A DNA stretch of 30,442 nt from Mageeibacillus sp. UBA1212. GTDB taxonomy: Bacteria > Bacillota > Clostridia > UBA1212. The notes under the pieces are model-generated. The model was not told the origin of the DNA. It saw nothing but the letters and a program-made list of their open reading frames with translations, and ran no database searches. The first letter of the stretch is position 1; every line of letters begins with the position of its first letter. The stretch is from contig DBXM01000034.1 in NCBI GenBank assembly GCA_002309655.1, forward strand, positions 1,492-31,933, read 5' to 3'. Shown here one piece after another: positions 9,118 to 15,873 of the stretch. Made by a program: the position numbers and the translations under genes.

Positions 9118-9969
9118 ATGAGTAACCTTAAGAAGAAAAAAGGCTCCGCGGTCCTCACCGTGCTGAAATACGTACTGCTCGTGCTGTGGGCGCTGATCGT
9201 GCTCTTCCCGTTCTACTGGATGGTGCTGACGTCGCTCAAGGGCTACGCGGACTACAACAGCGAGGCGACTCCGGCGTTCTTCACGCTCTCGCCGACGCTC
9301 GAAAACTACGTGAAGGCCTTCACGGCGGTCCCGCTCGCAAAGTACTTCCTGAACACGTTCATATTCACGGTCATTACGACCGCGCTGATGCTCGCGGTGA
9401 TCATTTTCGCTGCTTTCGCGTTCGCGAGACTCAATTTCAAGGGCAAGAACCTCGTTTTCACGCTTTTCCTGTCGCTGATGATGATCCCCGCGGAACTCGT
9501 CGTGATCACGAACTTCGTGACGATCACCGACCTGGGCCTGCGCAACACGTTCCTTGGCCTGATACTTCCGTCCGTTACGTCGGTCTTCTACATCTACCTT
9601 TTGAAGGAGAACTTCGAGCAGGTGCCGTACGAGCTCTACAAGGCCGCGAAGGTCGACGGAACTTCGGACATCAAGTACCTCTTTAAGGTGCTCGTGCCGA
9701 TCTGCAAACCGACCGTCGTCACGGTGGTCATTCTGAAGGTCATCGAGTGCTGGAACTCGTACGTGTGGCCGCGCCTGATCACCGACGACCCGGACTACTT
9801 CCTGGTCTCCAACGGAATCCAGGAGATCCGCCAGAACGGCTTCGGAAGGGAGAACATTCCCGCGATGATGGCCTCGGTCGTGGTCATTTCGGTCCCGCTC
9901 ATTATTCTCTTCCTGATTTTCCGGAAAAAGATTATGGAGGGCGTTTCGAGAGGAGGCACGAAGGGATGA
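9118..9969 (+). CDS. CUT1-type ABC permease (UgpE/MalG-like)
   Basis: A 283-residue permease, the usual partner of the preceding subunit. The first membrane segment is at about 13-36 (LKYVLLVLWALIVLFPFYWMVL), with five further helices. The EAA motif is LYKAAKVDGTSDIKYLFKVLVP, characteristic of the MalG side of the pair. A GGGGGGTGA ribosome site overlaps the end of the upstream gene. Its TGA stop overlaps the ATG of the solute-binding protein (ATGA at 9966-9969), indicating translational coupling. Confidence 0.93.
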   Translation: MSNLKKKKGSAVLTVLKYVLLVLWALIVLFPFYWMVLTSLKGYADYNSEATPAFFTLSPTLENYVKAFTAVPLAKYFLNTFIFTVITTALMLAVIIFAAFAFARLNFKGKNLVFTLFLSLMMIPAELVVITNFVTITDLGLRNTFLGLILPSVTSVFYIYLLKENFEQVPYELYKAAKVDGTSDIKYLFKVLVPICKPTVVTVVILKVIECWNSYVWPRLITDDPDYFLVSNGIQEIRQNGFGRENIPAMMASVVVISVPLIILFLIFRKKIMEGVSRGGTKG

Positions 9970-11600
9970 AAAAGCTTTTCAGAACCGCAGCTGTCTTTAT
10001 TGCGGCCGTCATGCTTCTCGGATGTCTCGCTTCATTGCTCGCGGGCTGCCACGGAGGCAGGGGACTCGACGCGTTCGTGATGCCCGAAGCGTTCGACGAC
10101 TCGCAGAATTACGAGATCGTCTTCTGGGCCAAAAACGACACCAACATCACGCAGCGGCGCATTTACGAGAGCGCGATCGCTTCCTTCGAGGCGCTTTACC
10201 CGAACGTCACGGTCAAAATGAAGTCGTACACCGACTACGGAACGATCTACAACGACGTCATCACGAACATCTCGACCCAGACGACGCCTAACGTCTGCAT
10301 AACGTATCCCGACCACATCGCGACGTACATTACAGGCGAAAACGTCGTCGTGCCGCTCGAAGGGCTGATCTCCGATCCGCGCTACGGTCTCGGAGGCAGC
10401 GAGGTGAGATTCGAGTCGGTCAAAAAGGAGGAGGTCGTCCCGAAGTTTCTCGACGAGTGCGACGTCGCGGGGCAGTGCTACGCGCTTCCGTTCATGCGCT
10501 CCACAGAGGCGCTCTACATCAACAAGACCTACGTGGAGGCGATGGGGTACACGATTCCCGACGTGGTGACGTGGGACTTCATCTGGGAGGTCTCCGAGAA
10601 GGCGATGGAAAAGACTCCGGACGACCCGGAGGTGTTCAAGGTGAACGGCCAGAAGATAATGATCCCGTTCATCTACAAGTCCACCGACAACATGATGATC
10701 ACGATGCTGAAGCAGAAAAACGCCGGCTACTCCGACGATGACGGCAACATCCTGATCTTCAACGACACGACCCGCGACATTCTGAAGGAGATCGCGGTGC
10801 ACGCGGGCACGAGGGCGTTTTCGACGTTCAAGGTCTCGAGCTACCCGGGCAACTACTTTAACGCGGGCAGGTGCATTTTCGCGATCGACTCCACGGCCGG
10901 CGCCACATGGATCGGCTCCCACGCGCCGCTCTCCGAGATACACGAGAGCGAACTTGTGGAATTTGAGACCGTCGTGAGGCCGCTGCCGCAGTTCGACACG
11001 GAGAACCCGAAAATGATCTCCCAGGGGCCGTCGGTGTGCGTTTTCAACAAAAAAGATCCGGGCGAGGTGCTGGCTTCGTGGCTTTTCGCGCAGTTCCTGA
11101 TTACGAACGACGTCCAGATCCCGTATTCCGAGACCGAGGGTTACGTTCCCGTTACCGAAAAGGCTCAGAAGGACCCCGCGTACCTCAAATACCTCGAATC
11201 GCGCGACGAGCTTTCGAAGGACTTCTACTCCGTGAAGATCGACGCGTCGAAAATGCTTCTCGACAACATCGGGAACTCGTTCATAACGCCCGTTTTCAAC
11301 GGTTCGACATCGCTGCGCGACACTGCCGGCGAACTCATCGAGAGCGTTGTGAAGTCCCGCCGCAAGAACGAGACGGTCGACGATGAGTACCTTGACAAGC
11401 TTGAGGTGACGGTGACAAAGCTGTACCGTCTGGACCAGATCTCCATGAGTCCGTCCGGGCGAAGGGCGGAGCTCGGACCGCTTCCCGCGGGCTCGCTGGC
11501 GCTTCTCATAGTGCTGGCGTGCGTCTGGCTGCTGCTCGGAGCGTATTTCATTACCGACAAGATAATCGAGAGAAGAAAAAAGTTGCAATCCGGCGCGTAA
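9966..11600 (+). CDS. ABC transporter extracellular solute-binding lipoprotein with C-terminal membrane helix
   Basis: A 544-residue solute receptor of the CUT1 importer. The N-terminus is a lipoprotein signal peptide with lipobox LAGC at Cys28 (a second Cys at 20 is less likely as the lipidation site). The mature part resembles family 1 solute-binding proteins, including a YEIVFWAKND start and a mid-protein ALPFMRSTEALYINK segment typical of sugar-binding lipoproteins. Unusually, the chain ends with a strong hydrophobic helix at about 509-529 followed by the basic tail KIIERRKK, which would fix the C-terminus in the membrane too. The start is set by the ATGA overlap with the permease and an AAGGG site; the open frame extends further upstream inside the permease but without support. 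Confidence 0.92.
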   Translation: MKKLFRTAAVFIAAVMLLGCLASLLAGCHGGRGLDAFVMPEAFDDSQNYEIVFWAKNDTNITQRRIYESAIASFEALYPNVTVKMKSYTDYGTIYNDVITNISTQTTPNVCITYPDHIATYITGENVVVPLEGLISDPRYGLGGSEVRFESVKKEEVVPKFLDECDVAGQCYALPFMRSTEALYINKTYVEAMGYTIPDVVTWDFIWEVSEKAMEKTPDDPEVFKVNGQKIMIPFIYKSTDNMMITMLKQKNAGYSDDDGNILIFNDTTRDILKEIAVHAGTRAFSTFKVSSYPGNYFNAGRCIFAIDSTAGATWIGSHAPLSEIHESELVEFETVVRPLPQFDTENPKMISQGPSVCVFNKKDPGEVLASWLFAQFLITNDVQIPYSETEGYVPVTEKAQKDPAYLKYLESRDELSKDFYSVKIDASKMLLDNIGNSFITPVFNGSTSLRDTAGELIESVVKSRRKNETVDDEYLDKLEVTVTKLYRLDQISMSPSGRRAELGPLPAGSLALLIVLACVWLLLGAYFITDKIIERRKKLQSGA

Positions 11601-11611
11601 AAGTATATAAT
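11583..11611 (+). promoter_or_regulatory. Promoter of the OB-fold lipoprotein gene
   Basis: TTGCAA (11583-11588), a 17-bp spacer and TATAAT (11606-11611). The -35 box lies inside the last codons of the solute-binding protein gene, so the next gene can be expressed apart from the ABC operon. Confidence 0.75.
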
Positions 11612-11681
11612 GAAATTTGGAGCGGAGTTCCGGAAGGGCTCCTAAACCGCAAATTTAACATATTTCTAAGGAGATAATGAA

Positions 11682-12419
11682 ATGAAGAAAGTTTTAATTG
11701 CGATACTTGCAGTTGCTCTCGTGCTCGGCATTGCCGCCTGCAACAACGGTAAGGAAGACATCAACAAGAAATCGGAAGGCGTCCTGACCTATGCAGAATA
11801 TGCAGCCGCTGCGATCGACTCCGAAGTCACGGTTGAAGCTTACGTTCAGGCTCACCAGTCCTGGTGGGACAATAAAATCACCGTTTACGCTGTGGACGGC
11901 GACGGCGGATATTTCTTCTATGAGCTTCAGTGCACCGAGGCAGACGCTGCAAAGCTCGTTCCCGGCACGAAGATCAAAGTAAAAGGCACCAAGGCGGAGT
12001 GGTCCGGCGAGGTTGAGATCAGCGGCGGCACGTTCGAGATCGAGAGCGGCAGCTACATTGCGAAATCCACCGACGTCACCAGCCTTCTCGGAACCGAAGA
12101 CCTCGCCAAGAAGATGAACCAGTTCGTTTCCTTCAAGGGTCTGAAGATCGAACCCTCCACCATCGAAGGCGAAGAGGGCGAGCGTGCGTTCCTGTACAAA
12201 TGGAACGGCGCCGGCGAGCAGGGCGACGACCTCTACTTCAAGGCTTCCGTAAACGGCCAGACCTATACGTTCGTAATCGAGTCATACCTCTGCGGCAAGG
12301 ACACCGCGGTCTACAAGGCTGTCGAGGCTCTCAAGGTCGGCGACACGGTAGACCTGGAAGGCTTCCTCTACTGGTACGAAGGCCCGCAGCCGCACATCAC
12401 TTCCGTAACAGTTAAATAA
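11682..12419 (+). CDS. Lipoprotein with two probable OB-fold domains, function unknown
   Basis: A 245-residue secreted lipoprotein. The signal peptide ends at lipobox GIAAC, Cys20. Residues of about 40-115 read like an OB-fold (alternating strands, then VPGTKIKVKGTKAEWSG), and a similar pattern recurs at about 150-245 (LKVGDTVDLEGFLYWYEG), so the protein looks like two tandem OB-folds. No catalytic motif is visible. The start follows an AAGGAGA ribosome site. It has its own promoter and is followed by tandem terminators, so it is probably monocistronic. Codons are more A/T-ended than in its neighbours, which may mean high expression. The fold call is by eye and needs structural comparison. 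Confidence 0.75.
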   Translation: MKKVLIAILAVALVLGIAACNNGKEDINKKSEGVLTYAEYAAAAIDSEVTVEAYVQAHQSWWDNKITVYAVDGDGGYFFYELQCTEADAAKLVPGTKIKVKGTKAEWSGEVEISGGTFEIESGSYIAKSTDVTSLLGTEDLAKKMNQFVSFKGLKIEPSTIEGEEGERAFLYKWNGAGEQGDDLYFKASVNGQTYTFVIESYLCGKDTAVYKAVEALKVGDTVDLEGFLYWYEGPQPHITSVTVK

Positions 12420-12480
12420 TCCGGAACGTTAAAAGAAGCGTCGCGGACATTTCCGCCCGGTTTCAAAAAGGTTTCAGGCT

Positions 12481-12504
12481 CCGCGGCCGCTACGGCGGCC
12501 GCGG
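12481..12504. repeat. Perfect 10-bp G+C hairpin with TACG tetraloop
   Basis: CCGCGGCCGC and GCGGCCGCGG are separated by TACG, giving a C(UACG)G loop of the very stable UNCG class. An outer GTTTCA/TGAAAC pair can extend it. It has no U-tract of its own. Confidence 0.75.
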
Positions 12505-12527
12505 ACCGGGACCGTGAAACGGGCCGG

Positions 12528-12549
12528 AAGCGCCCTTGCGGCGCTTTTT
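12528..12549 (+). terminator. First terminator hairpin after the lipoprotein gene
   Basis: AAGCGCC, loop CTTGC, GGCGCTT, then a short T run. Confidence 0.65.
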
Positions 12550-12553
12550 GATC

Positions 12554-12599
12554 GGCCGGCGCTGACAAGGTCTTAAAAGGACCTGCGCCGGCCTTTTTT
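12554..12599 (+). terminator. Second, strong rho-independent terminator
   Basis: GGCCGGCGC pairs with GCGCCGGCC around an inner AGGTC/GACCT stem and is followed directly by TTTTTT. It starts five bases after the first terminator. Confidence 0.9.
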
Positions 12600-12732
12600 C
12601 AGGCTTTTTTTCGGGCCTTCGCGGCACGGGAAGCATTGCCCGCTGTACTTGACGCGAAGCCTTGTCACGGCGCGTTACACCCCACCCGCCGGTATTTATC
12701 CGGTACACAGACCATTTTCATCGGAGCATATA

Positions 12733-14676
12733 ATGAGTGTTTTTGATGTGATATCCCTGCTCGGCGGCCTCGCGATGTTCCTGTACGGAATGCGGCTGAT
12801 GAGCGGAGGGATAAAGGAGAGCTCCTCGGGAACGCTGAAGCGCATTCTCGAGAAAGTTACCAACAACCCTATAAAGGCGTTCCTTTTCGGCGTTTTTATG
12901 ACAGCGGTCATACAGTCGTCGACCGCTACGATCGTCATCACTTCGGGACTCGTAGCCGCCGGCGTCCTCAAGGTGCGGCAGTCGATGGGCATTATTATAG
13001 GCGCCAACATCGGTACCACGGTCACAGGTCAGATCATCAGGCTGCTTGACGTCGACTCCTCCAGAACGGCATGGCTTGAGGTTTTCAAGCCCTCCACGCT
13101 CGCACCGGTCGCGTTGATCGTCGGCGTCGTTCTGCTTATATTCTTGAAGTTCAGGAGCTCCGACACGATCGGAGGCATCCTGATTGGCTTCGGAATCCTC
13201 TTTTCCGGCCTTCTCAATATGACAAGCGCCGTCTCCGTTCTGAACGAGAGCGGTGTTTTCGAAAAACTGTTCACAAGCCTCGGCGACAATCCGTTCCTTG
13301 GCTATCTCGCCGGCGCGGGCGTGGCGTTCACGCTTCAAAGCTCGTCAGCGACCGTCGGCATACTGCAGGCGCTGTCCACTTCAGGCCAGCTGACGTGGTG
13401 CGAGGTTTATCCGATTCTCGTCGGCGTGTACCTGGGCGACTGCGTCACCACCGCGATCGTCTGCTCAATCGGCGCGAAGGCTGACGCGAAAAGGGTCGGC
13501 ATCGCCAACGTTATTTACAACCTGCTCAAGTCGGTTCTCGTTTTCGCGGGCGTCATTATCTGCCACGTTACCGGGCTCCTCAAAAACCTCTGGGACGTCA
13601 CGGTCAACTCGGGCATCATCGCGAACACGAACACCGTGTTCAACTGCTGCGCCGCGCTCGTTTTGATGCCTTTCAGCGTGCTTATCGTAAACCTCGCGTG
13701 TAAGATAATTAAGGACGACCCGGTCAGGAAAGGGCGCTACGACGAAAAGCTCGACGCCATGAGCTCCGTTTTCTTCGCGACGCCCGCGCTCGCGTTCAAG
13801 AGCTGCTACGACGTTCTGATGGCGATGTTCCTCGCCTCGAAAACCAACATCGAAAAAGCGGTCGGTCTTCTTTTTGACTACGACGCGAAAGTGGTGAAGG
13901 AAATCGAGGAAGAAGAGGACAACGTCGACGTCATGGCCGACCGCGTCAGCAACTACCTGGTGCAGCTCTCGCCCCACATTTCGTCCGACCTACACGTCAG
14001 GATTCTTGACCAGTACTACAAGGTCGTAACCGAGTTTGAGCGTCTCAGCGACCACGCGATGAACATTTCCGAGGTCGCCACGAACCTCCACGACAACAAT
14101 TCGAAGTTTTCCGACGACGCGAAGTACGAGATCGGCGTTCTCATCAGCGTCATCAACAGGATTTTAGAGTACACGCAGCAGGCGTTCGAAAAGCGCGACG
14201 AGGTTGCCGCCAAGCACATCGAGCCGCTCGAGGAGGTCGTCGACGACCTTGTGAACGCGCTCAAGGAAAACCACCTGGCAAGGCTTCGCGCCGGCCGCTG
14301 CAACGTATACATGGACACGGGCTTCTCGAACCTTATGTCCGATCTCGAACGAATTTCCGACGTGTGCTCCAACGTGGGCGTCGCTACCGTAGTCCGTGCC
14401 GAGCGCGACATCGAGATAAAAACGCACGACTACATCTCGGCTCTCCACCAGGGCCGCGACGAGACGTTCAACGAGGAATACAGCGCCGCGCACGAGAAAT
14501 ACTTCACCATGCTCGAGAACCGCGACCCGAACGAAAGCGCGACTTCCACGCCTTCGTCCGAAGCGTTCCTGCCGCCTGCAGGCACGGCTGCTGACGAAGT
14601 TCCGGCTGATGAAAAACCGGCTGACAGCGAACCTGCCGGCGAAAAACCGGCCGACAGCGAACCTGCCGGCGACTGA
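12733..14676 (+). CDS. Na+/phosphate cotransporter family protein (NptA/PhoU type)
   Basis: A 647-residue inner-membrane protein of the Na/Pi cotransporter II family. The transport half (about 1-340) has two inverted copies of the signature region: QSSTAT at 61-66 with GANIGTT (90-96), and LQSSSAT at 201-207. It is followed by a PhoU-like cytoplasmic helical domain (about 360-590). The last 51 residues (597-647) are an acidic Pro/Ala-rich tail with a duplicated EKPADSEPAG unit. The ATG at 12733 is chosen because a GGAG site lies 7 bases upstream and the first helix starts at once; the longer open frame upstream is not hydrophobic. The role is phosphate (or related anion) movement, inferred from the family. 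No pst or phoU gene is adjacent. Confidence 0.92.
   Translation: MSVFDVISLLGGLAMFLYGMRLMSGGIKESSSGTLKRILEKVTNNPIKAFLFGVFMTAVIQSSTATIVITSGLVAAGVLKVRQSMGIIIGANIGTTVTGQIIRLLDVDSSRTAWLEVFKPSTLAPVALIVGVVLLIFLKFRSSDTIGGILIGFGILFSGLLNMTSAVSVLNESGVFEKLFTSLGDNPFLGYLAGAGVAFTLQSSSATVGILQALSTSGQLTWCEVYPILVGVYLGDCVTTAIVCSIGAKADAKRVGIANVIYNLLKSVLVFAGVIICHVTGLLKNLWDVTVNSGIIANTNTVFNCCAALVLMPFSVLIVNLACKIIKDDPVRKGRYDEKLDAMSSVFFATPALAFKSCYDVLMAMFLASKTNIEKAVGLLFDYDAKVVKEIEEEEDNVDVMADRVSNYLVQLSPHISSDLHVRILDQYYKVVTEFERLSDHAMNISEVATNLHDNNSKFSDDAKYEIGVLISVINRILEYTQQAFEKRDEVAAKHIEPLEEVVDDLVNALKENHLARLRAGRCNVYMDTGFSNLMSDLERISDVCSNVGVATVVRAERDIEIKTHDYISALHQGRDETFNEEYSAAHEKYFTMLENRDPNESATSTPSSEAFLPPAGTAADEVPADEKPADSEPAGEKPADSEPAGD
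14611..14670 (+). repeat. Two tandem 30-bp repeats coding EKPADSEPAG
   Basis: The units 14611-14640 and 14641-14670 differ at one base (GGC/GCC at the Pro-Ala junction). They are in frame, each encoding ten residues at the end of the cotransporter. A preceding partial unit (PADEKPAD) suggests slippage-type growth. Confidence 0.85.
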
Positions 14677-14705
14677 TTATTAATAATGTATAATGGAGGA
14701 AAAAG

Positions 14706-15044
14706 ATGGATATCAACGTATACATGAGATATTTTGAGGCGGAACACGTCTGCAACAAGGTGAAGCGCCACGCGGCGCAGGTCATTCTGCTGTCCTCGTC
14801 CGAGAACCGCGTCGTCACCTACAAGGTCATCGTGAACTTCTTCCCGCACAACGACCCCGAGGATTTCGCCGTGTCCTACGACGACTACCACGAGAAGGTC
14901 ATCCTCACAAAGAAGGGCGTCCGGTCGCGCAAACGCGAGGCGGTGTTCATCGACGAAATTCAGGAACACGCCGGGGAACTGCTTGAGGAATGCGGCGGGA
15001 AGGTCTTCTGGGACAAACCGCTTACCGAGGCGAGGCTGGGGTAA
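14706..15044 (+). CDS. Small protein of unknown function
   Basis: I do not recognise this 112-residue protein. It has no signal peptide or membrane segment. The N-terminal half looks like alternating strands (VILLSSSENRVVTYKVIVNFF) and the C-terminal part is helical (FIDEIQEHAGELLEE). It is mixed-charge, with Cys15 and Cys98. A GGAGGA site 3-8 bases upstream of the ATG is close but usable. It starts 29 bases after the cotransporter gene without a terminator between, so it is probably co-transcribed; a link to phosphate transport is only positional. Codon use matches its neighbours, and the frame is followed by a terminator-like hairpin, so it is likely a real gene. Confidence 0.7.
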   Translation: MDINVYMRYFEAEHVCNKVKRHAAQVILLSSSENRVVTYKVIVNFFPHNDPEDFAVSYDDYHEKVILTKKGVRSRKREAVFIDEIQEHAGELLEECGGKVFWDKPLTEARLG

Positions 15045-15055
15045 TCATTTTGGCT

Positions 15056-15112
15056 CTGAAACCGGCCTTTCAAGTTGCTTGAGCTTTCGGTTTTTGGTTT
15101 CAGACTTTTATT
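15056..15112 (+). terminator. Terminator-like hairpin after the small unknown gene
   Basis: CTGAAACC (15056-15063) pairs with GGTTTCAG (15096-15103); an inner CAAG/CTTG stem lies in the loop, and a T-rich stretch follows. The stem is imperfect. Confidence 0.55.
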
Positions 15113-15124
15113 TTCAAAAAACAG

Positions 15125-15153
15125 TTGACAAGCGGACCGCTTTTTGGTACACT
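15125..15153 (+). promoter_or_regulatory. Promoter of tRNA-His
   Basis: A consensus TTGACA (15125-15130), a 17-bp spacer and TACACT (15148-15153). Transcription would start about five bases before the tRNA. Confidence 0.85.
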
Positions 15154-15164
15154 TGTCAGGCTAC

Positions 15165-15241
15165 GGTAGCTGTAGCTCAGCTGGGAGAGTACCAGGTTGT
15201 GGCCCTGGGGGTCTTGGGTTCGAGCCCCAATAGCTACCCCA
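15165..15241 (+). tRNA. tRNA-His (anticodon GTG), CCA encoded
   Basis: A full cloverleaf can be drawn. The acceptor GTAGCTG pairs with TAGCTAC (one G-U pair). The D-stem starts GCTC. The anticodon stem CCAGG/CCTGG encloses loop TTGTGGC, giving anticodon GTG for histidine. The T-stem is TTGGG/CCCAA with loop TTCGAGC. An extra G at 15165 sits before position 1 opposite C73, the G-1:C73 identity pair special to tRNA-His. The 3' CCA is in the DNA (15239-15241). It has its own promoter and a strong terminator that starts on its last base. Confidence 0.95.
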
Positions 15242-15286
15242 TAGACAAAAAACGGCGGACACCTTCGTCCGCCGTTTTTTGTCTAT
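15241..15286. terminator. Bidirectional terminator after tRNA-His
   Basis: A perfect 20-bp inverted repeat (15241-15260 with 15267-15286) around loop ACCTTC. The core is CGGCGGAC/GTCCGCCG flanked by A6 and T6 runs and a GAC/GTC clamp. It can work on both strands. Confidence 0.9.
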
Positions 15287-15561
15287 AAATGTAAGGAGAG
15301 GGGGCTCGAACCCGAGAGGGTTTCGGCGTTAAGCAAAGCATCCGGTGGATGGTTTGCAGCCGAAATCGCGAAGAGTTGTACTCGAGCAGCAAGCACGCAA
15401 GTGATCTTTATCACGCAGCGGGCGGCGAGCCCCAATAGCTACCCCACGCAAAAAAGCGACTCCGTTTGTGGAGTCGTTTTTTGCGTATATAGGGGAAGGT
15501 AGTGGCTCGAACCCGGGACAGAAGTCAAAGCGGCAGACTGAAAGGTTCGTCGCTTTGACTT
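15242..15561. repeat. tRNA-tail patchwork: second 3' tail, two reverse-complement T-arms and hairpins
   Basis: This stretch has no ORF of merit. It holds a GGCTCGAACCCG motif at 15303-15314, which is the reverse complement of a tRNA T-arm; a hairpin at 15321-15365 (outer TTTCGGC/GCCGAAA, inner stem of about 11 bp with one mismatch); an exact 21-bp copy of the tRNA-His 3' end at 15426-15446; a second A/T-flanked terminator hairpin; a second GGCTCGAACCCG at 15504-15515; and an 11-bp inverted repeat AAGTCAAAGCG/CGCTTTGACTT (15522-15532 with 15551-15561). The order tail, terminator, reverse T-arm, hairpin thus occurs twice. Confidence 0.75.
15446..15486. terminator. Second tail-linked terminator hairpin
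   Basis: ACGCAAAAAA, GCGACTCC, loop, GGAGTCG, TTTTTTGCGT; the stem is perfect apart from one bulged G. It begins on the last base of the second tRNA tail, the same position as the terminator after the real tRNA. Confidence 0.8.
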
Positions 15562-15789
15562 ATAATAGTTTAAAATAGGGGAGATCTTTCTGAAAGTCCT
15601 TCCTCTTTTTCTTTTTCATTCCCGACCAAATGTCGAAAATATTACCGCGGGCGCCGGAATTTCAGCCTGAGCGGCACGGTTTTTGCGGTTTTGGCGTGCC
15701 CCGGAGACGAAAAAAAGGCGGAAAAAACGTGCTTTCGAGCCAATTTTAGACGAAATCGGGCCGATTGTGCATATTTTTTCAAAAAGTGG
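15562..15789. other. Intergenic stretch before the opp promoter
   Basis: I see no gene here. The only structure noted is a weak GGCACG/CGTGCC inverted repeat around 15673-15700. The small minus-strand open frame here has no ribosome site or domain. Confidence 0.5.
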
Positions 15790-15818
15790 TTGACACAAAA
15801 AAAATAATATTGTAGAAT
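15790..15818 (+). promoter_or_regulatory. Promoter of the opp operon
   Basis: TTGACA (15790-15795), a 17-bp spacer that is almost all A/T, and TAGAAT (15813-15818). This leaves a leader of about 50 nt before oppA. The consensus -35 box fits a strongly expressed operon. Confidence 0.85.
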
Positions 15819-15873
15819 GACCGAGACTGTTTATACTTTGTAAGCAGTGAATCTATTTTATAGGAGGAATAAA

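Larger units (their letters stand above)
12420..12732. other. Intergenic region with three hairpins
   Basis: No gene is seen here. It contains one strong G+C hairpin (12481-12504) and two terminators. The last 130 bases before the cotransporter start show a TTGACG at 12649-12654 but no convincing -10 box at the right distance, so I do not call a promoter. Confidence 0.6.

Noticed and set aside
10032..11588. 518-residue minus-strand open frame opposite the solute-binding protein
   Set aside because: Shadow of a well-supported gene; Arg/Val/His-rich translation without motifs.
14692..14697. TATAAT just before the small unknown gene
   Set aside because: It would start transcription at or after the ribosome site and has no -35 box; probably chance in an A/T-rich gap.
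14983..15288. 101-residue open frame running into the tRNA and its terminator
   Set aside because: It overlaps a clear tRNA and a gene in another frame.
15242..15561. CRISPR array
   Set aside because: The repeated motifs are only two copies, are tRNA-derived and lack regular spacers; no cas gene is near.
15616..15798. 60-residue minus-strand open frame before the opp promoter
   Set aside because: Overlaps the opp -35 box, has no ribosome site and no recognisable product.
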